From the NCBI GenBank assembly GCA_913056455.1, contig CAJXMJ010000002.1, positions 911,665 to 975,664 on the forward strand: 64,000 nucleotides of DNA, given 5' to 3'. Origin of the DNA: an uncultured Fodinibius sp. (GTDB taxonomy: Bacteria; Bacteroidota; Rhodothermia; Balneolales; Balneolaceae). The translations under genes were made by a program, and so were the position numbers. The notes under the pieces were generated by a model. It was not told the DNA's origin. It did no database searches and saw only the letters and a program-made list of their open reading frames with translations. Shown here piece after piece: positions 16,790 to 25,881 of this stretch; position 1 is the stretch's first letter; each line of letters begins with the position of its first letter.

Positions 16790-18937
16790 TCATTTTTCTC
16801 TTAAAATCTGCATTTCTCTTAACAAGCTTGAGTCGTTATACATTTCCGTAATTCGAGAGATAATATGTCGAATATCGAGGTTGACTGTATGGGATAATTC
16901 GGGCATATAAAGAAGATCATTGACCATGCTTGAAGAGTTTCTTTTTACGATGATGCCAATCAGTTTCCCATTGTTATTTAGGACCGGGCTCCCTAAGCTT
17001 CCTCCCGTCATATCATTGGTTGTAACAAAACTTTTTATTCCGAGATTACCATCAGTTGATATCGCTGTAGATTTGTTGGGCCCTTTTTCTTGTAGGTTTT
17101 TAACCCGGCCCATACTTAGGCGAAGCGTCCCGTTCGCATCGGGATCGGTAATCGAATCGTTGCGAAACTCAAGCAATCCTTGTACATAAAGTTCTTGCGC
17201 CGGTTGCAAGTAGGGTAGATGCTGAGAATAGTTCTGGCGACTGAATTGGTAACTGTTCAGTAGTTCTTCATAAAGTGTTATTAATTCATCTTTGGGATGA
17301 TTTCGGATACTGTCTGCCGGAAGACTTAGAAACTGCTCGGCGCGCTGAAGATCAAAAATGATTGATCCTGATTGCTGTTTTTGCAGGTAGGCTTGAATAC
17401 TTTGTTTTAGTTTCGCGTCCCGGGTATCGTCGAAAAGTTCTATGAGATGAAAGGGGACTTTTCCCTCAGGCAAAGAAGCCAACGTATAAAGCATATCCTC
17501 GAGTATCATAGTTTGGGCTTCGATATTTATTTCATCCAGAATATTTTGATGCCGTTGTAAAAGCGCTCGCTTCTTGGCGCTGTTGACTTTGGCATTTGTT
17601 GTATCGCGAATATGCTGATAGTACGATTGGTACAGTCCGGCTATTTGCAGGAGCTTACTGTTATTAATGGTATTGATTAAGGCAAAGAGAAGATCGCCGG
17701 TTTGGGAGGCTATGCTATAAGATTGATCAAGCTGACTTAGCACACGACGGTACTTAAGGTTGCGAAGGGAATCTTTTTTAATCCACTTCTTAAATACTTC
17801 TTCCTCTGCTTGTTTTTTGGTAATGATGTTGTGTTTATCAATCCCCTGTTGTAATGCTTGGTAATAAGTAAGATTGTGATTAAGTGAGGAGCGAATCGGG
17901 GCGTTTTCGATGGCTTTTGTTGAATCCTGCCCGGCTGCGTATTTGTTTGCATTGAGAATAGTTTTATAGGTATCAATAAGTACTGGATTTCGAATTTCCT
18001 CATAGAATTTGACTGCGAAGCTGCTTTCATAACGCTGCGTTTTACAGGGGAAACCAAGGCTTAGCGTAACGTCTTGAGGGTTGGGTTCGTTATCAGCTAT
18101 TTCGATATGTTTCTGAGGTCTGAAAGGAACATTGGTTTTGTTATATGGTTTGCTTTGTCCATTCGGGCTTACATATCCTCTCAAAAAGGCGTAACTGGCT
18201 ATGTTTTCGATGTTGGGATTTGGTGGAGCATGGACCAGTCGGACATCTCGAATTAATTTATAAACTAACATAAATTGTCGGTTACCGCCCCAGGTATCGT
18301 TGATTTTCACCACCAAGTTATTGCTGTGGGATTGCCGTTCAGCAATCATTTCCTCTTTGATCTGCTGAATTTGCTTTTTCTGCCGGCGATAGGTTAGGGA
18401 GTCAGGGAGCTGTCGGTTGATCTGGTCAGTTACCTCTTTCTGTTCAATAGTGATAAGCAGGTTATAGTCTTCGAGCGGTATTTCTTGTTCTCGAGATTCC
18501 GCAGAAAACCCATTGTGAAGATAGTTTTGGTTAATATTGCTGTTTTGTGCAATACCCTTGATGGCGGTACTGTAATTGGTGAGAATAAGCCCATTTGGGG
18601 ATACAAATGACCCGGTTCCTGCTTGATTGTCACCGATTTTTATCTTTGCTACGGCTTGGTTAAGGGAGGGGTTGTCAGAGCTATACAATTCTTTTTGTGA
18701 AAGGTTAATACCTTGTGATTGAACTTTTTTGTAGAGTGATCCGTGGATTTGCGGGAGCAGCCACAACCCGGAAAGGTCCGAGGTTCTATCGGCAGAAACT
18801 GTTGAACGCTCGCTTGCAGTATTGGTGGAATCAGATTGTTGGACATTTGCAGGAGAGGAACATCCTCCTCCAAAAAGAAGGAGTAGCAGGATTACTGAGA
18901 ATGAGCTTCGTAATATGTTGAGAGCGGCTTGCTGCAT
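16790..18937 (-). CDS. S46-family peptidase homologue (lipoprotein) lacking the catalytic triad
   Basis: A 715-residue predicted lipoprotein (LLFGGGC, lipid Cys26) related throughout to the dipeptidyl-peptidase 7/11 family (S46). Family blocks are clear: TGSFVSPNGLILTN (108-121), LIRDVRLVHAPP (228-239), LGFPCKTQRYESS (294-306) and GGSLGSPVLN (645-654). In active enzymes the first block continues HHC, with the catalytic His; here it reads YST. The second block should be followed by a GGDxDNWxWPRHTGDF-type stretch with the catalytic Asp; here about 20 residues are missing. The nucleophile in GGNSGSP is Leu648. It is therefore probably not a peptidase but a periplasmic peptide-binding or scaffolding relative. 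Downstream SLC13 begins 36 bp away. Start ATG is supported by the signal peptide. Confidence 0.75.
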   Translation of the reverse strand: MQQAALNILRSSFSVILLLLLFGGGCSSPANVQQSDSTNTASERSTVSADRTSDLSGLWLLPQIHGSLYKKVQSQGINLSQKELYSSDNPSLNQAVAKIKIGDNQAGTGSFVSPNGLILTNYSTAIKGIAQNSNINQNYLHNGFSAESREQEIPLEDYNLLITIEQKEVTDQINRQLPDSLTYRRQKKQIQQIKEEMIAERQSHSNNLVVKINDTWGGNRQFMLVYKLIRDVRLVHAPPNPNIENIASYAFLRGYVSPNGQSKPYNKTNVPFRPQKHIEIADNEPNPQDVTLSLGFPCKTQRYESSFAVKFYEEIRNPVLIDTYKTILNANKYAAGQDSTKAIENAPIRSSLNHNLTYYQALQQGIDKHNIITKKQAEEEVFKKWIKKDSLRNLKYRRVLSQLDQSYSIASQTGDLLFALINTINNSKLLQIAGLYQSYYQHIRDTTNAKVNSAKKRALLQRHQNILDEINIEAQTMILEDMLYTLASLPEGKVPFHLIELFDDTRDAKLKQSIQAYLQKQQSGSIIFDLQRAEQFLSLPADSIRNHPKDELITLYEELLNSYQFSRQNYSQHLPYLQPAQELYVQGLLEFRNDSITDPDANGTLRLSMGRVKNLQEKGPNKSTAISTDGNLGIKSFVTTNDMTGGSLGSPVLNNNGKLIGIIVKRNSSSMVNDLLYMPELSHTVNLDIRHIISRITEMYNDSSLLREMQILREK

Positions 18938-19054
18938 GAAAGCGTGTGTTGAATAAAATTTTGTGGATGAAGAATTACGAAGGTGCGAAGATTTTTTCTT
19001 ACATTAAAGCGGTTTGAATGTTATTGGTATTAAAATTGACTAAGATTTTGGATT

Positions 19055-19405
19055 ATGAATTACAAGCACAAGTTTTTTTATCTCTGTAAAACGCCACTTA
19101 GCGCTGAAGGTCCCGAGGATGTTGAAGTTATTGACCGGGCTGAAAGCAGTGATGAATTCCCTGAGCTATTTAAAGAGTATGAGGAACTGCGATCTCATGC
19201 GTTTAATGAAGATAAGCTTTACAGCATTATCCGTGCTGATGACGTGTATGAGATTTTGCGTACGGGCACGGAGCAAGAGGCCAAGGATATGGCTTTTGAC
19301 AAGGCTCAGAAGGAGATTATTACGAACTTGCAGCATAGGGTGATGCAGGAAGATGATAAAGAGGCAAAAGCCATTCTTAAAGAAGTGCATGATGTTGAAT
19401 CGTAG
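19055..19405 (+). CDS. Small acidic helical hypothetical protein
   Basis: A 116-residue soluble protein that I do not recognise. It has no signal peptide or membrane segment, begins MNYKHKFFYLCKT, and is otherwise strongly acidic with mostly helical sequence in its second half (EQEAKDMAFDKAQKEIITNL). Codon choice looks like its neighbours. The pseudouridine synthase gene starts 39 bp downstream on the same strand, so the two may be co-transcribed. It could be a small Bacteroidota-type conserved hypothetical; no function is proposed. Confidence 0.6.
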   Translation: MNYKHKFFYLCKTPLSAEGPEDVEVIDRAESSDEFPELFKEYEELRSHAFNEDKLYSIIRADDVYEILRTGTEQEAKDMAFDKAQKEIITNLQHRVMQEDDKEAKAILKEVHDVES

Positions 19406-19444
19406 TTGATTTGATATTATCTGCAGTTTCGGACCCGGTTTGTA

Positions 19445-20149
19445 ATGGCTAAAAAAAGACCTTTCTACATTGTTAAGCAGGACAAAGATATTTTTGTCGT
19501 CGACAAGCCGGCCGGATTGCTCGCGGTTCCTATCCCCGATAGTAACGTCAAGAACTTATTCGATCTTGTAGCCGATCACCTTGCCAAGCACGGGGTTCGA
19601 GTGGGTGTGGTGCATCGTATTGATCGATATACCAGTGGGCTGATGGTGTTTGCCAAAAATGAAAGAGCCTATGATGACTTGGTTGAAAAGTTTCGCAACC
19701 ATGAGCCCGAGCGGACTTACTTGGCGATTGTACGGGGGGTCGTTGAACAGGACGAGGGAGTCTTGGAGCACCATCTGAAATTGATTAAGGAAGGATTTCG
19801 TAATATTGTTGTTGATCCCAATGAGGAAGGGGCTACGCCGGCGCGACTATCATATAAGGTCAAGGAGCGATTTCTGGAGAATACATTGGTAGAAGTACAA
19901 CTTGATACGGGGTTGAAAAACCAGATTCGCGTGCAGTTTGAAAATATTGGTCATCAGCTGGTGGGTGATCAGCATTATGCCCCTGAGGAAGAGGGAGAGC
20001 CGCTTATTAATAGACAGGCGCTGCATGCATGGCGATTGGCATTTAAACATCCCCGACACGGGAAAAGGGTAAACTTTGAGGCTAAGATTCCTGCCGATAT
20101 GATGCGCCTGATTGATCGATTTCGATGGAAAAAGGAGGCCGAGACTTGA
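19445..20149 (+). CDS. RluA-family RNA pseudouridine synthase
   Basis: A 234-residue pseudouridine synthase of the RluA family. The catalytic motif HRIDRYTSGLMVFAKN carries the nucleophilic Asp60; KPAGLLAVP precedes it and the C-terminal LDTGLKNQIRVQF and HAWRL blocks follow. There is no S4 domain, so this is the short RluA/RluC-like form. It isomerises uridines in rRNA or tRNA; the target site is not determinable from the sequence. Confidence 0.9.
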   Translation: MAKKRPFYIVKQDKDIFVVDKPAGLLAVPIPDSNVKNLFDLVADHLAKHGVRVGVVHRIDRYTSGLMVFAKNERAYDDLVEKFRNHEPERTYLAIVRGVVEQDEGVLEHHLKLIKEGFRNIVVDPNEEGATPARLSYKVKERFLENTLVEVQLDTGLKNQIRVQFENIGHQLVGDQHYAPEEEGEPLINRQALHAWRLAFKHPRHGKRVNFEAKIPADMMRLIDRFRWKKEAET

Positions 20150-20241
20150 TGAAGCTTATTAGCTGATATGGAACAGCTGCTATAGTTTTGGCCTAATAAA
20201 TACCTCATTGTCAAAAGTTAACTTCATTAAATACTATTATC

Positions 20242-21291
20242 ATGGTTATGAGAGTTGGTGTTTCGGGATTTTTCAAGTTGATATTATTGACGGGACTTTT
20301 TGTCATTGCCGGGATGTCGGTACAGGCCCAGGATCAATCATCATCTGATTTTGAGAAGTTCCGGGATCAGTTTAAAAAAGAATATTTTTCTGTGGGGGGA
20401 TTGCTCCAAACGGTAGGTGATTATCAGTTTGAGCGTATAGCCGGCGAAAATGGGTTTTCGGTAGGCAATGCACGGTTAAAGGTGTATGGTGAATTCGACA
20501 ATAAGTTTGGTTATCAGTTGCAGACAAACTTTGTGAGTAGTAATGCCCTTCTTGATGCCAATATGTATTATAATCTGACACCCAATTTTTCGATCAAGGC
20601 GGGATTGTTTAAGACTCCTTTCAGTTATGAGTATTTAACCGGGGCTGCTGCAACTGATTTTGTAAATCGATCGTCGGCGGTTAACCAGCTTGCTCCCAAA
20701 CGTCAGGTAGGATTTCAGCTGCAGGGAGATGTTGTGGATGGCAAACTGAAATATAGTGCCGGAATGTTTAATGGCAATGGTTTTGGGAGTAATCAAAATG
20801 ATGATGACCGATTCTTGTATACTGCGCGTATTGAGGCAAATTCCGGGGTAGGGTCTGGGCTACAGGATGGTTTTATGATGGGACTGAACGCTACCTATGA
20901 GCAAAGTGAAAGTGCTACAACAGGAGCGGGACTGCTATCACAGGTTGCAGGGGAACAGTTATTGGTTGGCGCCGATACGCGTATCAGCTATAACAAAATG
21001 ATGTTGGCCGGAGAATTTATTTATTCAACGATTAATGCTGACGCAGGTGCAGAATATAACCCCTTTGGTTACTATGTAACGGGCGGTTACTTTATAACTC
21101 CGGAAGCGCAGATTCTTGCCCGCTGGGATTATTTTGATGGAGATTTTATCGGTGTCAGTTCAGAGTCTGTTGTGGGCGGCTTTAATATTTTTCCATCGGA
21201 TTTTTCCGAAGTGCAACTCAACTATATTTATCCCCTCGATCTTGATGCTGAATTTTCTCAGATATTAGTAAACCTTCAGATTGCATTATAG
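20242..21291 (+). CDS. Outer-membrane porin (OprO/P-like), paralogue 1
   Basis: A 349-residue outer-membrane beta barrel with a signal peptide ending at VQAQ (about 29). Alternating amphipathic strands, aromatic-rich turns and a final strand ending in IAL fit a 16-stranded phosphate-selective-porin-like protein. The segments YQLQTNF, AGLFKTPFSYEYLTGA and FNGNGFGSNQNDD recur with small changes in the second porin at 61797, so the two are paralogues. Substrate is unknown. Two closely spaced ATGs (20242 and 20248) could both serve as start. Confidence 0.8.
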   Translation: MVMRVGVSGFFKLILLTGLFVIAGMSVQAQDQSSSDFEKFRDQFKKEYFSVGGLLQTVGDYQFERIAGENGFSVGNARLKVYGEFDNKFGYQLQTNFVSSNALLDANMYYNLTPNFSIKAGLFKTPFSYEYLTGAAATDFVNRSSAVNQLAPKRQVGFQLQGDVVDGKLKYSAGMFNGNGFGSNQNDDDRFLYTARIEANSGVGSGLQDGFMMGLNATYEQSESATTGAGLLSQVAGEQLLVGADTRISYNKMMLAGEFIYSTINADAGAEYNPFGYYVTGGYFITPEAQILARWDYFDGDFIGVSSESVVGGFNIFPSDFSEVQLNYIYPLDLDAEFSQILVNLQIAL

Positions 21292-21425
21292 GTATTTCCT
21301 ACTTTGCTATTCCTAATCTATCAGGGAATATCTATATTGGTTATAAGTACCTTTTATTGGTTTCTTGGAATGATTACCCCCATATTCCTGTATTGATAAT
21401 GTGATAAAATCAAAAACAGAGAAAC

Positions 21426-21536
21426 ATGTTCTTACAGGATTTAAAAGAGTTTTTTTGCGAACTCTTAAAAGAGTATTTCAAGAGCAAAAATAAACATTAT
21501 TACTGCAGCGTAAACTGTAACTGTAGAAATAATTAG
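21426..21536 (+). CDS. Possible 36-residue Cys-rich amphipathic peptide
   Basis: A short open frame from ATG to TAG between the porin and dps. The product begins with an amphipathic helix in which xLKExF-type units repeat (MFLQDLKEFF then LLKEYFKSK) and ends with a cluster HYYCSVNCNCRNN holding three Cys; a fourth Cys is in the helix. The direct repeat TTAAAAGAGT at 21441 and 21465 is explained by the repeated Leu-Lys-Glu codons. It ends 27 bp before the dps ATG. A metal- or membrane-related small protein is conceivable. Chance ORFs of this length are common, so existence is uncertain. Confidence 0.3.
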   Translation: MFLQDLKEFFCELLKEYFKSKNKHYYCSVNCNCRNN

Positions 21537-21563
21537 AATAAAAAAGTATTAAGGTGTTCAAGT

Positions 21564-22061
21564 ATGAGTACCATGACAAAGGGAGATAAAGCAATGGAAA
21601 TTAATATCGGAATAAGTGAAGAAAACCGTAAAGAAATTGCCGATGCACTTTCCAAGGTGTTGGCCGATTCATACATGTTGTATTTGAAAACGCATAATTA
21701 TCATTGGAATGTAACCGGTGAGCTGTTCCATTCGCTCCATGAACAATTCGAAGAGCAGTACACCGAGCTGGCAGATGCGATTGATGAAATTGCCGAACGC
21801 ATTCGGGCGCTTGGATATAGGGCACCCGGAACATTTAAGGAGTTTAATGAATTAACCTCTATTGGTGAACAGCAGGATGAGCCGGAAGCAATGGAGATGG
21901 TTCGGCGTTTAGCTGTCGGTAATGAACAGGTGCTTAGAACTGCGCGAGAGGCACTCGAACCGGCAAACAACGCTGAAGATGAGGCCACGATCGATCTCTT
22001 AACAGAGCGCTTGCACGTGCACTCGAAAACAGCCTGGATGCTTCGCAGCCATCTGGAATAA
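21564..22061 (+). CDS. dps: Dps-family ferritin-like DNA-protection protein, paralogue 1
   Basis: A 165-residue Dps dodecameric ferritin, which oxidises iron with peroxide, stores it and can shield DNA. The inter-subunit ferroxidase ligands are all present with E. coli spacing: His47, His59, Glu63 (Asp in E. coli), Asp74 and Glu78, within the signature HNYHWNVTG and HSLHEQFEEQY. The N-terminus is short and not Lys-rich, so direct DNA binding is doubtful. Starts at 21564, 21573 or 21594 are all in frame ATG. A coiled-coil protein gene follows after 35 bp. A second Dps lies at 57271. Confidence 0.92.
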   Translation: MSTMTKGDKAMEINIGISEENRKEIADALSKVLADSYMLYLKTHNYHWNVTGELFHSLHEQFEEQYTELADAIDEIAERIRALGYRAPGTFKEFNELTSIGEQQDEPEAMEMVRRLAVGNEQVLRTAREALEPANNAEDEATIDLLTERLHVHSKTAWMLRSHLE

Positions 22062-22096
22062 ATTAGATTAACTCCTAACTCAAAAACAATATTATT

Positions 22097-22387
22097 ATGG
22101 CATCACGAGAAGAGTACATAGATAAATTAGAGAAGCAGCTCAGAGAATGGAATACTCAGATTGATGAGCTTCAAAAGCGTGTTAATGAGGAGTCTCAGGA
22201 TCTGAAAGCCAAACTCGACGAGCGAATGGATGAGTTGAGAGAAAAACGTTCTCGTCTGCGTTCAAAATTGGACAAGATCAAAGACTCAGGCGATGATGTT
22301 TTTGAAGATATAAAAGCGGATAGTGAAAAACTTTGGAAAGATGTTAAGAAAGGTTTTTCGGAGATTCGCGAGATCGTAAAAGAATAA
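22097..22387 (+). CDS. Small coiled-coil protein downstream of dps
   Basis: A 96-residue highly charged protein, almost entirely predicted coiled coil (residues about 5-65) with a short tail containing SEKLWKDVKKGFSEIREIV. No signal peptide or membrane segment is visible. It resembles the apolipoprotein-like or stress-related small coiled-coil proteins often found near dps in this group; function unknown. It is 35 bp after dps, and a strong hairpin terminator begins 20 bp after its stop, so dps and this gene form one transcript. Confidence 0.7.
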   Translation: MASREEYIDKLEKQLREWNTQIDELQKRVNEESQDLKAKLDERMDELREKRSRLRSKLDKIKDSGDDVFEDIKADSEKLWKDVKKGFSEIREIVKE

Positions 22388-22406
22388 TTATTAAGTGATT
22401 AATATG

Positions 22407-22440
22407 AAGGGTAGCCCGTTAGGGCTGCCCTTCTTTTTTT
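22407..22440 (+). terminator. Rho-independent terminator after dps-coiled-coil unit
   Basis: An eleven-pair stem (AAGGGTAGCCC with GGGCTGCCCTT, one G-T pair) around a GTTA loop, followed by a run of seven T after one C. It ends the dps transcript before mscS. Confidence 0.9.
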
Positions 22441-22470
22441 GAATAAATACTAATGTTAAGGGAATAGGGT

Positions 22471-23292
22471 ATGGAAAATATTAATTCAATTGTTGAAAGT
22501 ATTGTACCGATATTAGTTCAATACGGGCTTAAGGTATTGGCCGCTGTTTTTGTGCTAATTGTTGGATGGAGTGTAGCCGGTTGGTTAAGTAAGAAAGTTC
22601 GCAGGCAGTGCGAGAAATCTGAAACAATTGATGCTACCCTGACTCCGTTGCTGGCCAAGATTACCAAAATAGTTGGGCTTACTGTTGTAGTGATTTTTGT
22701 GTTGAATATGGTAGGTATCCAAACGGCCAGCTTGGTAGCTGTTCTTGGGGCAGCCGGTTTAGCTGTTGGTTTGGCTTGGCAAGGTACGCTTGCGGATGTT
22801 GCAGCAGGAGTGATGCTATTGGTAATGCGTCCTTTTAATGTGGGAGACTCTGTTGATATTGCCGGTGTTTCGGGCACAGTGAAAGAAATTGGGCTTGTTA
22901 CGACCAAGATGAATACGTTTGATAATGTGGCCATGATACTACCCAACTCGAATGTATGGGGGACCAATATTAAAAATATGTCTGAGAATGATATCCGACG
23001 GTTGGATATGGTTATCGGTTTTGGCTATGATGACAATATCGACCATGCTATGGAAACGATTAAGGATGTTTTAGATGGAGAGGATCGTATTTTGGATGAT
23101 CCGGCGCCACAGATTGCTGTTTCGGAGCTTGGAGGAAGTTCGGTAAATCTTATTGTAAGGCCATGGACCACAAAAGAGGATTACTGGTCGCTGAAATTTG
23201 ATTTAACCAAGCGAATAAAAGAGCGATTTGACGAAGAGGGTATTAACTTCCCCTATCCTTCTCACGATGTATATATCCATAATGAGAATTAG
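22471..23292 (+). CDS. mscS: MscS-family small-conductance mechanosensitive channel
   Basis: A 273-residue channel of the MscS family, which opens under membrane tension to release solutes on osmotic downshock. Three membrane segments occupy about 13-110; the pore-lining third helix holds LAVGLAWQGTLADVAAGVML with the family's Gly/Ala packing pattern. The cytoplasmic beta domain follows (VGDSVDIAGVSGTVKEIGLV) and the C-terminal alpha/beta domain ends near FPYPSHDVYIH. Length matches E. coli MscS. It is flanked by terminators, so is monocistronic. Confidence 0.93.
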   Translation: MENINSIVESIVPILVQYGLKVLAAVFVLIVGWSVAGWLSKKVRRQCEKSETIDATLTPLLAKITKIVGLTVVVIFVLNMVGIQTASLVAVLGAAGLAVGLAWQGTLADVAAGVMLLVMRPFNVGDSVDIAGVSGTVKEIGLVTTKMNTFDNVAMILPNSNVWGTNIKNMSENDIRRLDMVIGFGYDDNIDHAMETIKDVLDGEDRILDDPAPQIAVSELGGSSVNLIVRPWTTKEDYWSLKFDLTKRIKERFDEEGINFPYPSHDVYIHNEN

Positions 23293-23323
23293 TTTCTGTC
23301 TTTAGAATTGAGGCGATAACTAC

Positions 23324-23354
23324 AAGGCCGACCCATTTGGGGCGGCCTTTTTTG
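23324..23354 (+). terminator. Rho-independent terminator after mscS
   Basis: A stem AAGGCCG/CGGCCTT extended by CCC/GGG beyond one mismatch, with loop ATTT, followed by a T-rich tract. It lies 31 bp after the mscS stop. Confidence 0.85.
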
Positions 23355-23489
23355 TTTACGGATGTTTTGATATCTCAGATGGATTGTAATAAGTTCCACA
23401 GAAATATTATCTTAGTTACTTACACTCTTGAGGAGCTAAGAGTTTAGAAGCAAAATTTCGAATCGCCAAGCGTTAGAATAGAGGTACCT

Positions 23490-25727
23490 GTGAACACTAC
23501 TATGGAAGAGAACAAGGAAACATCCCAACATGTGTATGAGGATGAATACGTAATTTTAACTTTTAATAATGAGCTTTTCCTTAAAGGGGACGATCAAGAA
23601 GATCGCGAGAAGCTTTGTGAGGTAAGTCCTGATGATCTTGAGGATAAACTTACGGAGCTAAAGAAGGCCTTTTCGGAGCTTCAATCGAAGGTGGAAGAAA
23701 CGCTTGCCGGCGATGTGACACTTGAGGATCTGACTTCACTTGAAGATGAGATTAATAGCAGTAAAGCCATAGGAGACTACGACGAATTGAAAGAGCAGGT
23801 CGAAAAGAAAAAGTCGGAGCTTGCTGAAGGCGAAGCTGATGACGCATCAGGAGAGGAGGAAAACGGAGAAGAAGTTTCTGAGACAGCAGAAGAGGAAGAA
23901 TATCCTGTGCCAGAGGCTTCGGAGACTAAAATGGAAGAAGCCGAAACTGAGAAAGAGCAGGACGATGGGGATACTGCTGAGAGTGAGGAGGAAGAACAGC
24001 AAGAAGTGGTGGCCGAAGATGAGGCTGATGAAGAGTCTTCAGAGGAAGAAAGTCCACTGGATTATTACAAGGAAATCGTAAGCAAGGCGCAAGAGTTAGC
24101 CAAGCAGAATGATTGGTCATATGTATCGGTAGAGCTCGATAATTTAAGTCACCGATGGGCCGAAGGTCCAGATGCGGATGATGAGCAGATGAAAAAGCTT
24201 TACAAAAAGTTCAATGATATTGTTGATGATTTCGAAGAGCGTAAAGAGCAGCATTATGAGGAGCTTGAAAAGAAAAAGAAGGAGAATCTCGAAACCAAGA
24301 AAGAGCTTCTAAAAGAATTTGAGGGTATTGTATCTAATGAGACCTGGACAGCCACTCGTCGGGTAAATCAGATGAAAGGACAATGGAACAGTACGGGTCC
24401 GTTGCCCAATGGAAAAGGAGAGGAGCTTGATAAGCGATTTGAAGAGCTGCTCGATACCTTTAACGATCATAAGGTAGATCGCTTGGTCCAGAAGCGTCAG
24501 AAAGAGGAAGATAACCTGATGCTCAAGTTGACGGTTCTTGAGAAGATGGAAAATGTCGCTGAGTCGATGACGCACGAGACCGAAAACTGGGATGATATTG
24601 AGGAGCAATTTGAAGATCTGACCAAGCAATGGAAGAAAATTGGCCGGGTTCCAAAAGAAAAATCAAACGAGGTGTGGGATCGGTATAAAAACGCACAGGA
24701 TGAATATTATGATCGTAAGTATAAATATGATCCCGACCACCAGAGCAAGGTAGACAAGTTCACTCATAAGAAGGAAAAGATTATTGAAGAAGCAGAAGCG
24801 TTGCTGGAAGAGGATGATCTGGCAACAGCTGCTCGAAAAATTAATAAGCTTCACCGGCGGTGGAAGAAGGTAGGTAACCTGCCACAGCGTGCCGAGGACA
24901 AATTATGGTCGCGATTTAAGTCTGCTACAGATGCTTTTAATGAGCGTAAGGCGAATAATCAGGATAAAATTCGTGAGCAGGAAGAAGAGCACTACCAACA
25001 GAAGCTGGAGCTTATTGATAAAGCCAATGAAGTGAAGCATACCGATGATTTTGAGAAAGGTCATTCACAGATGCAGAGTTTCATGGACCGGTGGAAGAAA
25101 ATTGGTCCGGTGCCGCGTGATAAGTCAGAAAAGATATGGAAGCAGTTTAAAGGGGCGATGGATGAATTTTATGATCGCCGTCGTGAGCACTTCAAGGAGG
25201 TTAAAGAGGAGCGTAAAGAGAATCTGGAAAAGAAGAAAGAAATCCTTGAAAAGCTACGCGAGCTGGGTAAACATGACGATCCTATCAAGGCGGTAGATAT
25301 TGCCAAGGATTTGCAGGAGGAGTTTAAAAATGCAGGCTATGTGCCCATTAAACACAAGAACAAGATGTGGAAGGAGTACCGGGAGGCTTGCGATGTGATT
25401 TATGATCGCATGCGTGCGGCTAAATCAGGTGATAAATTTGATCAAGAATTGGCTAAGGCAGATTTGGATCCCGAGGACAGAAATGAAATCCAAAAACTGC
25501 GCAAAGAGTATAACAAGATTAAAAAAGAAGCCAAGCAGTTAGAAAAAGAAGTTCTGCAGTACAAAGAGAAAAAAACCTATTTTAAACCTTCCAGCGGTGG
25601 AAATAGTTTGCTCGATGAGGTCGAAAACAGGATTGAGGAAGTAGAGCAAAAGTTGGAGAGCAAGCAGGAAAAGATGGAATCAATTACGGAAAAGATGGAT
25701 CAAATTCGAGAAGAATCAGGGGGTTAA
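23490..25727 (+). CDS. Large DUF349-repeat protein
   Basis: A 745-residue, extremely charged cytoplasmic protein. After an acidic Glu/Asp-rich region (about 110-195), several DUF349 units follow from about 195 to 660; each has the pattern W+x2GxVPxxxxxxLWxxF with a Tyr/Phe-Asp/Glu-Arg pair, for example WKKIGRVPKEKSNEVWDRYK and WKKVGNLPQRAEDKLWSRFK. The C-terminus is a coiled coil (about 660-745). DUF349 proteins are common in Bacteroidota and Actinobacteria; function is not established. The start is GTG at 23490 or ATG at 23502; both give the same protein minus four residues. It follows the mscS terminator. Confidence 0.85.
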   Translation: MNTTMEENKETSQHVYEDEYVILTFNNELFLKGDDQEDREKLCEVSPDDLEDKLTELKKAFSELQSKVEETLAGDVTLEDLTSLEDEINSSKAIGDYDELKEQVEKKKSELAEGEADDASGEEENGEEVSETAEEEEYPVPEASETKMEEAETEKEQDDGDTAESEEEEQQEVVAEDEADEESSEEESPLDYYKEIVSKAQELAKQNDWSYVSVELDNLSHRWAEGPDADDEQMKKLYKKFNDIVDDFEERKEQHYEELEKKKKENLETKKELLKEFEGIVSNETWTATRRVNQMKGQWNSTGPLPNGKGEELDKRFEELLDTFNDHKVDRLVQKRQKEEDNLMLKLTVLEKMENVAESMTHETENWDDIEEQFEDLTKQWKKIGRVPKEKSNEVWDRYKNAQDEYYDRKYKYDPDHQSKVDKFTHKKEKIIEEAEALLEEDDLATAARKINKLHRRWKKVGNLPQRAEDKLWSRFKSATDAFNERKANNQDKIREQEEEHYQQKLELIDKANEVKHTDDFEKGHSQMQSFMDRWKKIGPVPRDKSEKIWKQFKGAMDEFYDRRREHFKEVKEERKENLEKKKEILEKLRELGKHDDPIKAVDIAKDLQEEFKNAGYVPIKHKNKMWKEYREACDVIYDRMRAAKSGDKFDQELAKADLDPEDRNEIQKLRKEYNKIKKEAKQLEKEVLQYKEKKTYFKPSSGGNSLLDEVENRIEEVEQKLESKQEKMESITEKMDQIREESGG

Positions 25728-25881
25728 ATACCTTGTTTCTTTTTTGGTTCATTCTGCCGGCCGTACTGTAATAAAAACTAGCATGTATGCCGCTGTGGTG
25801 GGAACGAATAGTAAATGATGTTACAACAAATAAAATTGATAATCTACAGCGGTTAAATATTTCATATAATGATACGGGTTC

